Shown piece after piece: positions 22,899 to 37,300 of a DNA stretch of 64,000 bases. Each line of letters opens with the position of its first letter. Position 1 is the stretch's first letter. A model generated the notes under the pieces. It ran no database searches, had not been told where the DNA came from, and saw only the letters and a list, made by a program, of their open reading frames with translations. Origin of the DNA: Daphnia pulex (taxonomy: Eukaryota; Arthropoda; Branchiopoda; Diplostraca; Daphniidae); assembly GCF_021134715.1 (NCBI RefSeq), contig NC_060027.1:4650001-4714000 (forward strand), written 5' to 3'. The position numbers and the translations under genes were made by a program.

Positions 22899-23701
22899 TT
22901 ATTGCGCGAATTAAAATTTGTCCACTGTTTCAATATCCTTCGCTATATATCGTCTAAACGATAAAAATTGATGAAAACCAGGTTGTAGGTTCGAAAGACT
23001 TAGTCGAAAACAGGAGAAGGATCTTATTGTTGCTTCAAGAGGACTTGAACAAGAACTGACTGAAATGGACCGACGCAAGCAGCATCACATCACTTAGTTA
23101 GGCTCCACCTCTTGCAGAGGATGAGGAAACAGCCAAGTGAGGAAAGGTAGGAAATAAGAACAGACTTTGAAACGGTAGTAAGTGAAAGAAACCAGCGGAA
23201 AACACCTGAAAAACAGAACAAATCCAATGGTGCTCAACATGTATGTGCTGCCAAGTCTCGCCAATTGGTTCCAGCCTTGAAACAGCCTTCTGGTTTGCTC
23301 AGGTGGAGAGCGAAGGTTTTCCTTTCGTTTTGTTGTGTTGTTTGTTAGAATTTTACGCACTCGAGTCGTTTCTTGGTCATTTCTTTTTTATTCCTTCTCC
23401 TTTCAGAGTTCCGGCCAGACGTGAAATAATAAGAGCGGAAGCTTATTTAATTTCGCTTCGATAATTTCAAAAGGATTTGTTTATTTATTTTTTAGAATTT
23501 TATTAATTGTCTCATTATAGAATATCCATTAGAATGAACCTACATCCAGGGGCTAGGTGATTGAATTCATGATGGTGCAATGCCACCAAAGGATGGAGAC
23601 GAATGAATGGAAATTTGTGTCAGTTCCCGAAGTAGAAAATAAACATTATTAATGTGACCTCATACGGTCCGTAATCATGCAGTCGCATTTATTTAAATCA
23701 C

Positions 23702-23738
<37 letters not shown>

Positions 23739-24213
23739 CAAATCAAGCTCGTTTCTTCTTTACTACACCATCATGTATCATTTTCTAGCGGTGTGTTTTG
23801 AAGCAGCAATAAGTCCTTCGCATTAAATTTTAGAGCAACAGTAGTGGAGGCTCTGGACTTGAATAAATGTGCAAGAGACAGCTGTTGAAATCAGGCGACT
23901 CCACAGAGAAAATGGTGTTGAAGACTAATATCTCAAGAAATCGGCGGAATATAATAAATGCAGTATATTGAAACTGGCACCAGCATTATATTAATACTAT
24001 ACGAAATAGTCTACATGATAAATCGAACCTGTCTGGTCTGGGATCTGAGGAGAAAGACCGCATGCTGTTAAATAGGATTGTCGTATTAATAGTTCATACC
24101 CACGGAATCCGCTTAATAGGTAGTCGTGACGCCAGAAGGACATATTTGCAAACAAAGTGGTGGATCAATTAGCGAATAGAAGAAGCTTGTATAGTATAGT
24201 GTGACCCGACGGA
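22899..24213. other. Intergenic with poly-A tract
   Basis: Upstream region of the SLC16 gene. Contains a 32-nt A homopolymer at 23706-23737. No ORF with family similarity was seen. The poly-A could mark the 3' end of a decayed retroposon, but I saw no target-site duplication. Confidence 0.4.
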
Positions 24214-24252
24214 TATATATACATATGATGGGATCTCCCTAAGGAGCTCATT
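24214..24252 (+). promoter_or_regulatory. Possible TATA-Inr promoter
   Basis: TATATAT at 24214 lies 34 nt before a TCATTA initiator-like sequence (24248), just upstream of a small signal-peptide ORF. The spacing fits a TATA promoter, but both motifs are common by chance in A/T-rich DNA. Confidence 0.35.
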
Positions 24253-24280
24253 AAAGTTGAATTTGGCAACGATAAAACGG

Positions 24281-24478
24281 ATGGCCGTGACTCTACTTGT
24301 TATCAGCACAGCCATCCTTGACATAATGAGTCAGCCAGCGGCAGAAAACAAGTCAAACAGCGCGATACGGTCTGATGTGATGCAAGACGTGATCTGTTCA
24401 AATCTCGTCTCGTCTTCCTTTGTCAAAAAAGATACACGAGAATTCGTGATTGGAATCGAGACAGCGTGCGCGAGCTGA
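24281..24478 (+). CDS. Possible small secreted peptide, 65 aa
   Basis: Single-exon ORF with a plausible signal peptide (MAVTLLVISTAILDIMSQPA) and a mature part of about 45 residues containing two cysteines (DVICSNL and ETACAS at the C-terminus), which could form one disulfide. A TATA-Inr pair lies directly upstream. No family is recognised. It is called only because promoter, start and signal peptide line up; an intron near the end could change the C-terminus. Confidence 0.33.
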   Translation: MAVTLLVISTAILDIMSQPAAENKSNSAIRSDVMQDVICSNLVSSSFVKKDTREFVIGIETACAS

Positions 24479-27400
24479 CTGGGTGTGACGGTTGCGTGTC
24501 GCCAGCCACCGTCAGCATCGTCGTGAGCGACCTTCTGCAAGGGTCGAATGCGTTTAGAGTGGAGGCTGTGCACAGCAAGCAGCGCGGCCGCCGAGGTTGA
24601 TTTTATACGCCCATTATTCAAGACGTTTGGTGGGAAACTCGAGGGTCGACAGCTCAGTTTCAAGGTGTACTAGACCACCATTCTCAAGAAATCCAACTAT
24701 TTTCAAAATAATTTAAAAGACCTAGTAACCTTTATGCTGCCATATTTATTTTTCAACCAAGGAACTCAAAAGAAATGAAGTGCATTTATAAAACAAACCC
24801 GATTCATCCCCGGGAGGCGAAATCAACCAATTCTGAATTATTTAAATTTATTAAGTTTTGACGCCACAGAAGGGGGAGTGACTGACAAGTTCTTTGAAAG
24901 CTATGTTTTTCACTTCAGCAAAGCAACCGACGAACTATTGCAAAAAACAAAACATCTAACTCAAAATCTTTGAAAAATCAGCTGAATGTAGAAAACCACT
25001 GAACTGGATATATAGATCACGTGTTCTCTCCCAAGTTTATTTGGAGCAAGGTTGATGACGCTGCGATTCCGCTTTAGCGGCTGTGGTTGGTTCTCAGTTC
25101 CCCAAACGAAGAGACAATTAAAACGAAAAACATTGATGTATTACAAGCACTAAAGGAAATGGACTGCAAGTTAAATTAAACAGCAATACAATAATAATGG
25201 CCGCATAAAGGGTCTATAAAAGCGGAAAAAAACGGCCTTTTCAGCAGGAATATAACCTAAATTAAAAGGTAATCGAACGTTGGAAGGCCGGCGGTCGATT
25301 AAACTAAAAAACATCACCTTGGAATAGCCGATATAGATAACGAGGCTGTTAGAGTAGTCAAAACTAGTGGTACAAGGCGTTCCACATTCGAAGAATCGTG
25401 TATATACCGTCAAGTGGTAACACAATATAATAAATACCAAGCCTATGTACTAACTTGCGTAATAAATGGACTACTCAATGTCACATATATCTGTCCGTGA
25501 AATTAAAACAAAATTGTGCGCTTGCTTATTTTCATTAAGTTTAAAATCATCCGATTCAAGTGAGACTACGAAAATATTCTAAAATACTGTATGTATCATT
25601 TAAAAAATAACAAGATATTATTCCATAACTTTCCTACACTACAAATATACAATCTATTTAGTCTTGATTTCTGGTAAATTTTAAAAGCTGATTTTAAAAT
25701 GAATAAATCCTGAATATTAAGAAAGATGATTTCCACTTATACATTTTGCAATCGGCAACGCACTTTGGGCTTTTTAATTCATCAAAACGGCTCACACATA
25801 CCAACTGAAATAACAAGTTTGTTTTGACATGTTTCCTTAACACAACGTTCGGGTCTGTTCTTTTGGTTATTTGGACACAGTTACCATATTAGGTGTTTCC
25901 CGACTCAACAGATTGTTTGGTTGCGCGCTTCTCCATTCTTGACGTGCACTTATTGCGCAAAATGTGGTCAAGCAACCTTGGTCATCCCTACTATATCCAC
26001 GAAGGCTAAAAAAATGTCAAAATGGGATTTTTCGGATTTTTTCTTCAACACATTTGCATGATGAGGAAGTCTAAATATATAAGACGCAAAAATCGTTTCA
26101 TTTGTGTGCACCACTAGTTTTTTTTTCTTTTTTTCAATTGACGAAATAACGAAAGTGGGGGCTTTCCAATCACTATATACACACTGGATATAAAACGCAG
26201 ATGGAACATTCAACTGGCAATTTCGAACCCGTTATTTACTCCAATTAATCAAGATTGATGCAATTGCTTACATTAGGGTGATAAAGGACTAATGAACAAG
26301 AGACTGCGCAGTAACATATCGTCATGTGCAAGTCACTGTCAAATAGAGTAACAAAGAACGGTACAGACTGATATTGATCGGAAAATGTCTCCAGTGAATA
26401 CTCAAGTGAATTTATCTTTATTGCAGTGCGTTGTAGGAAACAAATGGTGGTTTTAAGAAGGTGAATAAATCAAAAATTTGTTTCCTATAGCGGCACTAAA
26501 CGCTGACAACAACCTTTTAGCCACTTTTAGCGTTAGCGGCGTTACACTGATGGCACAACCAGTTAATGGAAAAATATTGTAACCTTTTAAACTTACCCGG
26601 ACTAAAGAAAACAAACAAAATTTAGTGTGTTGCAACGTGCAAGAAGTGAAACGCAGTATATACTAACACTACATGTTCTCGCATTTTCATCGCTATACTT
26701 TCCCTCTGATCGCGTCGCAAAAGAGATTCTATTTAATTATGTTATCACATCGATTTGGTGACCCAGGATTTTGACGATCGAGTTGTGTCGGCAGCTTTCT
26801 TTCTTGTTGGCAAACGCAACAAGGTCAACCGAAAATAGACTTTCACTTTTTGCGAACTTTTAAAGTTGCAAGTCATCGTTCCTGATCAGCGCAACTCTTA
26901 CATATTTGATAAAAATGTGCGCTTATATAAGTTCGATAACCTTAACATTTGAATTAAAGACTCATTTTTGGACACGATTAATTTTTTTTCATTTTGTTGT
27001 TGAAAGTAGTGGTATTGCGACATGGCGCTTAACCTAGATTTAGCGATTTATATAACCATTAAAAAATCCCCACGTCTTTCAAACTAATAAAGACATTAGC
27101 TTGAAAACAAAAATACAGATAATTACATGCAATGAGACTTTCACTATCAGAACCCAACTCCGAGTGACATATCCTGCAACTAGGTAAACTGGTGCCAGAA
27201 TTTTAGCTATAGACACTTGGGCAGCTCAAACGAAATCAAATCAAGCCGGATATACAAACTGGGTCAGTCGAGTGGACGTGTGACATTTCGTGTGTAATTG
27301 ATCTCACCTGACTCACAGCAAAAAAAGGCACAACTTTATACTGGCAATGAATCGAGAGAAGATGAAGTATAGTTTAAAGATATAAGATTGGGCTAGGAGA

Positions 27401-28368
27401 GAGACGGGCGCATAGAAGTTAAAGAGGACAATGATAAAACCCACAAAACTATTTGCCCCATCAAACACAAAAGGGAAGTGCGACAGGAGAGAGGAAGTAA
27501 AAGAGTTTGGAAACCAGAAAAAGAATCAATAATCAGGGCCAATCCATTTCATGTTAGTGTGCGACGTCAGTAAAAACGAAGAATCACGCGATGGCAGTAT
27601 AAGGTCAAAAATGTTTGAGAGAGGGGGGAACAAAGAATCGTAAAAGTTAACACAAGAGTTTGTAGAATGCGTTTTTTTTTCTTTTCAAATTAGAAGAGGA
27701 AGCAGACAAAAACTTGTTATTGGCACTGCGGTAAAACGTGACTGTACAGCCCTGTTGTTATCTCTTTTTTTTTATTATTATTATTTTGTCGTGAATATTT
27801 TTAGATTCTTGTTCGGCATCTTTTCTGGTCTCAAATCCTTTTCGATAATGGATTTGAAAACTTTTGAAGCAGGAAGAAGCCAGTTCAAGTCAAAAGGAGA
27901 CAAGAGAACAATTACCCTTACACAAATTATTAGTCACACTCTGCGTCGTGTTTTCCCCCATTCTCCTTGATCTGCCGTCAGCACAAGGCTAACACACAGT
28001 AGCAGCAGATTATCAACGAAGAAAAAAAAAACAAAAATTGCGGCCAGAAAAAAAGAACCCCAAAAAACATGAATACGTCAATGAGTTTGTCATTTATCTA
28101 GTAATATGAACAAAAAGTATTTGTTTCCATCTTTTTTCACTTCGTGAATTTCGCGGTGATATTTTGAATTCAAGGGGATCAAATTTCAGTCGTTCTTTTT
28201 TTCAGGGGGCAAAGTATGAGAGAGAGACGAAGGGATATATGGGACATGCGTATCGACTCTTTTCTCTTCGGGTAAACAATCCAACGCATCGACTTTGTGT
28301 TCCTGTTTTTTTTAGAAGGGCAATTGAAATGGATTTAACGCACGCGGAGTTACGGGGCAGTGATTTGT
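24479..28368. other. Long intergenic region, no gene supported
   Basis: About 3.9 kb of A/T-rich sequence. Short ORFs exist on both strands but lack signal peptides, domains or matching splice sites. The part nearest 28369 presumably carries the 3' UTR of the thioredoxin-array gene. Confidence 0.4.
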
Positions 28369-31300
28369 TTAGGCAGTCTTTTGATGGGGTCCTTTGAAGC
28401 AGAAGAGAAGGAAAATGGTGTAGAAGACAAATCCCGACGTGATGCCGCCAAGGGCGTACATGAATAGATTGAGCTCTGGTTGCTTGAAGCGGTTCTTTTG
28501 AAGCCACTCGAGCACCTCCTCCTCGGCCATCAGATCGCCTCGGTAGATGGACGGGAAACGACGCCGGAAGTAGACCATGGCGGGGAACTTGGTGACGCCG
28601 TACTTGCGGGCGTAGCGGGTGTCGCGAATCTTGACGAAAGTGATGTCCAAGTTGTCCGTCTCGGCATCGATGTTCTCCAGCTCTTGCAGCACCTCCTGGC
28701 ACTTTGGGCAATTGTTCTCATCTGTTGAAATCGGACTAATCTGATTAAAGAGTTCATCAAGCCAACGGATTGCTATTTTTATCAGATGACATACAAAAGT
28801 AGACGGAGACGAATTCATTTTCGTCCAGCAATTTATCCAGCATCTTACGGTTGACCTCTTCAATCTCGTCCTTAATCTCGAAGACGTCCTGCGAAGTTAG
28901 CCAACCCAGGACACGCTGCTCGTCCAGCAGATCACCTTGGGAAAGAGGAAATGGTTTTTTTCGTGAAAAAATAAAACTGGAACAACAGAGCGCGACATTT
29001 TGATTGCTTCACGTGTTATTCGACTTAGTGTGCACTTGTTATCGACATCATTCTCTCATAAATAATGGGATAAACTTCCTTTCATTCTTTCCGAAGTGGC
29101 CCGCCGGAATGGATGGATGACGGTGACAAGATAAAAATAATTTGACATTGAATGGTAATTCGCGTTTCGTATTATATGATTCGGATGGCTAGCGAAGTGA
29201 GAGATAATGACGCAAAGAGACCATGAAAATGCAACGCTGGCGATCCCCGCACAGTTTCGTTTGGAGGCAATTTCCTGAATGTCAGCTGCACGGTGGCTTG
29301 TTTTTAAGAGATAAAACCAAGTAAAGGAGATATTGCGCCACTTTGTTAAAAACCCACCCCCGCCAAAGTACATGTCGATTTGAAACGAGTATCTAAACTG
29401 AAATGGATCAAATGAAAAAGTGATGACCTACCGTCATAGATCATGGGTGTCCGCTTGCGGAAATAAACCAAGGCCGGGGTGTGGACTATTCCAAACTTCT
29501 TTGCCGTCTCCTCGTCGTTGATCTTGACGAAGTCAATACCTACATTAATCCGTGAAAAAAAAAAAAAAAAAAAATACACCATGACAAAAACCGCAAAATA
29601 CTACAACGTACTCACGAATCAATTTGCCATGCGATTAGTGTGGTTGATTTCCTTGACTTACCAAATTTATCTGCTTCGTCGTCAATGTTCTCCAATTCGG
29701 TCAAGACGGAATTGCATTCAGAACAATCATTGTCGTCTATAGAAAATATTTTTTTTTGTGTGTGCAAAATAATGTGTTGAAAAAAGAAACCGGTTACTCA
29801 AGCGAGTATGAAATAAGTCTTATAACAATCGGTTACAAACGACCTTCCTCATTCTTATACTGGGAACTTCTAGCCGCTAAGAGACCTAAGACTAAGCACG
29901 CGTTGTTTAAGGCACTGGAACAAGGGAAACATGAATGACCTGCTTAATATACGAGTGAGACGGAAACATGTTGTTGAGAGTTGTTATAGCGACTAGAGTG
30001 AGTCGGCACGCATAATACTTACAAAAGAAGACGGCTAGAAAAGGCGATTCGTCGAGGAGCCGTTCCAGCATGCGGCTGTTGACGGCCTCGATTTCGTCGG
30101 CCAGTTCTCGATTCTCGTCATCCGACAGCCACTCCAACACCGAATCCTCGTTCTTTAAGTCTCCTATTGTGTACATACATAAGTCCGGATTCTGTTAGGT
30201 TTTTGTTTTTAGACAAAAGACAGCACACAGTTTTTATAACAGTCAACGCCGGTCAATTTTAACTCGCCCGGACGTGAACGGAAAAACGTCTGCTGATTTT
30301 GATTAGTTTTTTTTTTGTTTACCATAAAACAAGCATAACACTTGACATGTTTTAATTGGCTGGTTATGTACAATTCAACACTGACGGACATTTTGGCGCG
30401 CCAGATTTTATTTTTATTTCGGAGGGTTGATTTCTCAATGATAAGAAATCATGAATTATTCATGAAATTCAGGTTTCGCAACAAAAAAATAACGAAGTGA
30501 AAGAAATGAAAATGAAAAACAGTGAGAACTTGATTAGAAAGAAGCCAAAGACCTGTGATTATTCATGTGTTTGTTAGATGATGACTCATTTAAAAAATGA
30601 ATTCAAATAAAAACGCTAGAAAAATAAAGTTATAAACCCAGACGATTACTTGATTAGTTGACTTTGAGAAGTGGAGCAAAACGAAAACTAGAAAACTACC
30701 ACTACACACGTAATTAAAAAGTTGTTTAAAAAAAAAAGCTCACAGGACGGACAAATTAGGACGCAACAAATCAGTTCTTAGATTCAAATCAAACGCCTTA
30801 CCTTATGTCAGGGGGAGCCCCACAAGGATATTGTAACGACTTTTCTGTTTGTTTCTTCCTCGTCTAATTAAAGCCAGGTCTATTACCTAGTAGCCTAACG
30901 AAGCATACTATATTTACTAGTTGTGTATATACTAAGGAAGCATTTTCAATTAAACTAAGTGGTTATTAGATCTAAAATCGCTAGGGGATGTTGCTATATA
31001 GTCAACTACTGTAATTTCTTTTTACATTTAGTTGAAGCCGGTAGAAAAAAAAAAAAAGAGTAGAGCGCGTTTCATTTGTTGCGGTTCAGTGCCATAATAC
31101 AATTATATAAGGAGTCAAGTTCAACCGCTGTTGGAGTGAGATGTTGTTATATGAGAAACAAGACTGGAGATATGATAGGAAACTGGTACTTACAAAATAG
31201 GACAGCTAGGGAGTCGGAGCCTTCAATCAGCTGATCTAGCATGTGGCCGTTGACTCGCTCGATTGCGTCGACCAGCTCCCGATTATCCTCGTCGGTCAGC

Positions 31301-34300
31301 CACTCATAAAGCAGTTTACCGCGTCGCAATTCGCCTACGCAGATCGACGACAGGGGAGATAGTGGTTGGTCGGGAATATGTGGTAGATGAATAATAGAGG
31401 GGGGAGATATCCGTGAGTTTCAGTGAGGGACCGATCCGGAAGCAATTCAGAATCATGGAAGTCAATATTATACGGTGCCAGTCACATCACATCAGAGAAC
31501 GATGCCGGCCTATTGTTGTGTGTTTTTATGTAACGACACCATCTGAAGCTTTTTTCTTCGTGGGACATATACGGTGTTGACATTCAGCAAGACAATTTCA
31601 GTTTTGTTGGTTGAATAAATCAAAATTTGCTAATTCAAATCTACTGGGTCATGCATTGCGTGTACTATTAGAGAGAGAGAGTCGATGGCTTCTTTCACTT
31701 CTTTTCACTTGACTGAATTTGAGAAAACGTTTACCTCCCTTATCCTAATGTAATCACAATCCTTTCAAGGGAAAAATATGAGAAAAGTTCCATTGTTACC
31801 GTCGTAGAGGAGTGGATTTCCATTGCGGAAGTAAACCAAAGCCGGGAAGGTCTTGATACCGTAGCGCTTAGCCAACTGCGGGTCCTGAATTTTCACCATT
31901 TGAATGCCGAATAGATCACATTCGTCATCAATGTTTTCCAGTTCCACGAGGACCTGGTCACAGGCTTTGCAATTGGGCTTGTCTGGGAAAGTAAGTTAAG
32001 GTGAAACTATGGCGCCATCGCACCCAAAAGAATGTCGAGGTTATTAACTTACAGAAATAAACGGCGAGATACTGGACGTTGACTAGGAGGCTTTCGAGCA
32101 TGCTTCTGGTCACTGTTTCGATGCGGTCTTCCGTCTTTTGCTGGATGAGCCATTGAAGAACATCTTCCGAAGTTAATTCTCCTACGCCAAAAATACAAAT
32201 GAATTATTTTTCGTTCGTTTGTCCAGTTTGTTTTTATAATGTTGACTGCCTGTATTTACCTTCGTAAATGCTGGGCACTTGGTTCTCGAAGTAGATCACC
32301 GCCGGAAATGAGTGCACTCCAAAGTTGGTGGCGATGTTAAGGTCTTGAGTCTTGATGAAACTGATACCATGGCGATCTGTGTCATCGTCGATATTCTCCA
32401 GTTCGTCCAAAATGACGGCACATTGCTCACATTCTTGCTTGCTATCTGGAAATGATCAATCAAATGTAAACTTTTAAGTAATGTTTTAGTCGGTAAAGAT
32501 GAGTTGGGATTATTACAAAAGTAAACGGCGACAAACTCCTGCTTGCGGATGACTTCCACCAGGGCTTCATCTTCGTATTCCTCGATCATGTCGCTGGTCG
32601 GATCTTTCTGGATGAGAAGCCACTCCAAAAGACGTTCTTCGTTCTTGAGGTCGCCGGCGTAAATGACGGGATCCAAATGACCGTGCCGGAAGAAGACGAC
32701 CGCCGGCAAAGCGAAGACGCCCATTTGTCGGGCGAAATCCTTGTCGTCGATTTTCACGAAATCGATGCCGGCCGAATCGGCTTCGTCGTCAATGTGTTCC
32801 AGTTCTTCTAGCACCTTGTCGCATTGTTTGCAATCCACGTCGCTATCTGAATAATTTTTTAGAAATTTTAAACGGAGAAAAATTCGAAATATTTGTGGAT
32901 AACATTTCGACTGTTTCCAATTAACTCGGAATTCACTGAATTACAGAAAAAGGCCGCCAAAAAGTCGGAGCGCTGAAGAATTCGGTGAAACATTTTTCGA
33001 TTGACACGTTCGATGCGATCCATCGACTCCATATTTTCCGGATCGGTCAACCAGTCAAGAACTTCTTCTTCGTCCATTAGGTCTCCTAAAAAAATAAAAA
33101 AATAAATGGCTTGAATTCTTTGAACAATTAAACTTGTTGCACGATTCAAACCTTCGAAATGGAGGATCTTTCCGTGCCGGAAAAAGACTAGACCCGGAGT
33201 AGAACGATGGCCATATTTCTTCGACATGAGATAGTCGTCACACTTGACGAGCAAAGTTCCGTATTCTTGAACTTCCATGTCGATGAGTTCCAGACGACGC
33301 AAGACTCTTTCGCTTTCCTCTTCGCCGACGGAATCTAATGAAAAATGAAAACCGGTTAAAACTCACCAACTTTTTTTTTAATGTAATCATGTTCCTACAG
33401 AAGACAACGGCTAAATAGTCATAGTTTTCAACCATGCTCATCAGCGATTGGCGCGAAACGTTCTTCATGGTGTTGCCGTGATGCATCTCCAGAATCCAGT
33501 CGAGCACGTTGTCCTCTTCAAAGACTTCCTCTGTCATTGAACATTTGACCGTAAACGGCCCAATAAAAATGATTGAATTTTCAACACTACAGACTTTAAC
33601 ATGAAACAACACGGCGCCTCCAAATGTACAGTTTTATGCGTATGCTCTAGATGGAAACTTAATCATTAAGAGGCTAAATAAATAAAATTAAGAAGTATAG
33701 GAATATGGTGATGGATGGGAAATTTGATCTGATGCACATGTACTGTGTGTGAATACCTGCATCAGTGACAAACTCATCATCAGAAACGTAATCGTATGAC
33801 TGAGCGTGCTGTGGCGATGGTGTACTAGCGGAGTGGTCGTGCTGGTCGGGATCGGGTTGGGATGGGTGCGGTGGTAAGTCGTCATTGTCATCGTCGTCAT
33901 CGTCGTCGTCGTCGTTTTGGTCATCGTCGTCGAGGAAATCGTCGTTTTGCACGTAGTCATCGCAGTCGTAATCGTCTTCATCGCCGATGAAAGCCACCCC
34001 TTTGACTAGATTCTGCTTCGACTTCTTATTGGAAGATTTCACCGGGCAGCATTCGAATTTCCGCAGTTTTCCCGGCTGATTGGGGTCCTCCATTCCCACC
34101 GTTTGGCACCGCCTCCCTCCGGTTTGCTTGCGGCCTATGGACACATACAGACACACGCAGATGGAAGCAACCAAACGAATGCACAAATGTTCCAGATTTT
34201 GTAATTTTTTTTTTGTCTTTTGACTTTTCTGTCGATTTTGCTTTTTGCTGTTTTTAATTTTCTCGATCATTTTTTTCTTCATTTTTTGGTTTTTTCATTT

Positions 34301-37300
34301 GAGATTTTTTTATTTTCAAATTTTCTTCTGAAAGCACACATCTCTCTTGCGGTCTCCGTCGTTTGATTTATTTTACACCCGGGGATGCGTCGATGTCAGA
34401 AAACGGGTGCGGCGTATAGTATAGTTAATCGAATTATACATATATATATACATAGTTAGTAGATTATGCCTTGAACGGAATTAAAAAATAACCCAAGAGA
34501 TGAAGAAATTATGGCTCGATAGGTTCCTTCCAGACTCAAATCCAATAATCCACTTGTCGCGTTGTTTTGTGTTAAGATCCAGTGAAATCGGCGTTAGGTA
34601 ACTTTGGGTTTCATCAGAAATAAAACTAACACAGACAATAAAGATAAAACAAGCAGCAAAATTGGCGTTTTAAAGTAGATACAGCGGATGCAGCGGACTA
34701 CGATGACTTGTAACATGTCACGGAAAAGCCAGACGAAAGCAAGGCAAATTAATTTCAAACCACGAAAAAAAAAAAACGAAACGAAACGGGGAGACGCGAA
34801 GAGAGATGAAGAGGACTTCACAAAGATCGACTGATTTCATAATTTCCTTTTCTAATAATTCTTTGCATAATTTTTTTTTCCTTTGAAAGTCGAAAGACAT
34901 GGAATTGAAGTTGGATTGATTTGGACAACTTACTTTGACGGGAAATCAGCCAATCCAGAGCGTCGGCCTCCTCACTCGGATCACCTGTTGGGTGGAATTA
35001 ATTTGTTTGTTTTTCTTGTTTTGTTTTTGCTCTTGATTGTTTTTTTGTGTGTGAGCTATAAGTTACAAGAACACGAAAGGGATTTGACGGCGGCCCCGTG
35101 AAATAAGCTTCGTAAAAAACAATCACTTGCTACTTGTAATGGAAGGCGACAACCGACAAAAAAAGATTAGCCAAAAAGAAAAGCTTCAACATCGCAAGCG
35201 ACGGAAAACGGGAAAACCATGAAAATTAAATAGAAATGTAAGTATTATATAACTTTTAGACATTGGTTCAGCCCCAGCCCCATAACCTTCAAAAAAACCA
35301 ACCACGAAAACAAATAATTATGCAATGGGCACAATTGTTAATTAAGGTCAAAGTTGTTTCCGTATTTGTCGCGAGCGTGTCTAGTCATTTGACTGCTCAA
35401 AACATTTACTCGTCGGTGGAAAAAAATTTCGTTTCTCCAATCTCTCAGTGAATGAAAGTTTGGGATAGTATAGCACCGTTTCCATAAATTCGCAATCGTC
35501 CAAAACTATTCCGTATTGCGGTCGTTTGTTCTTTCTTGCTAGGATTTTTTGTTTTTGTTTCAAATGCAGGGAATTTTTTGTGTTCATTAAAAAATAATAA
35601 TAATTAAAAAAAAGAGAATATGTAAATAAAGAGAAATTGAAGAACGAAAAAGCAAGGGGGTGTTTTTGGATGCCGGGCAAAACTACGTGGAATTGAATTT
35701 CCGGGGGGTTTTCGTAAATTAGATATATAAATATAGACTGCAGCTGAAAATCATTCTAGATCATGGCCACGTTAGGGAGGCGGGTGACGACTTTGGTTGG
35801 CCGTTGATTGCCGGCTTTTTTACCGTTGTATCTGACCGGCTGGCCATCCTCGAAGTAGACCAGCGCGGGCAGTGGGTCGATGCCGAGCCGGCTTGCCGTT
35901 TTCACTGCCGTTGATTTGACAAATTGGATTCCATGGCGCTCAGCGTCGTCGTCAATGTTCTCAAGACGGTTGAGTGCCACTTCACAGGATTTACCGCAGC
36001 CCTTGGGATCTAATTGAGGTATAAGATATAAATATATAAGTATGCTATTATATATATAGAAGCGGGCATTAAAACGAGTCGAAGGTAACGGGTCTAACGT
36101 ACAAAAGTAAACGACGACATTGACATGATCGTGGAGCATTTTCTCCAAGGTGGCAACATCCACTTCCTCGATAACATCCACGTCCTGCTCTTTGGTGGTC
36201 GTGACCCAGCTCAGAACGCCTTCCTCATCCGTTAAATCTCCTTCGAAACGGATGGGCACCGAGCGCCGGAAGTATACCAAGGCGGGCAAAGTTGTGAGTT
36301 TGAATGCCGGCGCCACGCCAGGGTCGGAGATTTTCACGAAATCGACGTTGAGAGCGTCGCATTCATCGTCGATATTTTCCAATTCCTTCAGGATGGCCAC
36401 TGCTTCTTTGTTTTTCTCTTCATCTAGAAATGAATAGGGAAATTTGGGTCATTTCTAAAGATACGTTCTAAATGGCAACACAATTGATTACAAAAGAATG
36501 CGACGACGTGAGCTGATGAACCAATCAGTTTTTTTAGCATCTTCTCGTTGACTTCCTCGATTTGGTCCGCCAATTCCAAATTGCCTTGGTCGGTAAACCA
36601 GGCCAATACTTTCTTTTCATCACCAATTTCACCTGTTTCGTGAAAAATAAACACACGTACAAATATGAGAAGGATTGTGTTTTAAATGTTTAATTTTCAG
36701 CTCACCTTTGTAGATTAGAGGATCTTGATTGCGGAAGAAAGCGAGAGTCGGGAAAGTTTTGATGCCGTAACGCTTGGCCAGTTCAACCTCCTCAGTGGTG
36801 ACGAGGTGAATGCCATGCTCGTCGGCTTCGTCATCAATTTCCTCCAACTGGTCGAGGATTGAATCGCATTTCTGTCCCTCCTCACACGGCCCGCCTGTAG
36901 TAGTAACGCAGATGGATAAAATCAATATAAATAAATGCATTGAAATTATTTGGGAAGTAAAATGCCAAAATGAAACTAACTAAAATAGACGACGACGTAT
37001 TCGTTTGTTTTGATAATGGTCTCCAAGAGCTCGTCGGTCAACTCTTCAATGGTGTCGCTATTTTTCTGTTCAATGAGCCAGGTCAATACTTGCTCCTCCT
37101 CGCTCAAATTCCCTGATTTAAGAAAGATAATTTAATACAAATAAATTCTTTTACACAAGCTGCTAACTTTTTTGAAGAAGCCCAAAATACACCTTACCTT
37201 CGTAGACGCTGGGAATCCTGTTCTCAAAGTAGACAAGTGCCGGTAATTCATCAAGTCCGTATTCTTTAGCCTCGTCGAGGTTGCTGATCTTGACAAAAGA

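Noticed and set aside
22970-23000. GGTTCGAAAGAC resembling a tRNA B box
   Set aside because: No A box or cloverleaf could be built around it.
24331-24663. 110-codon minus ORF opposite the 24281 peptide
   Set aside because: No signal peptide or domain; overlaps the better supported plus-strand frame.
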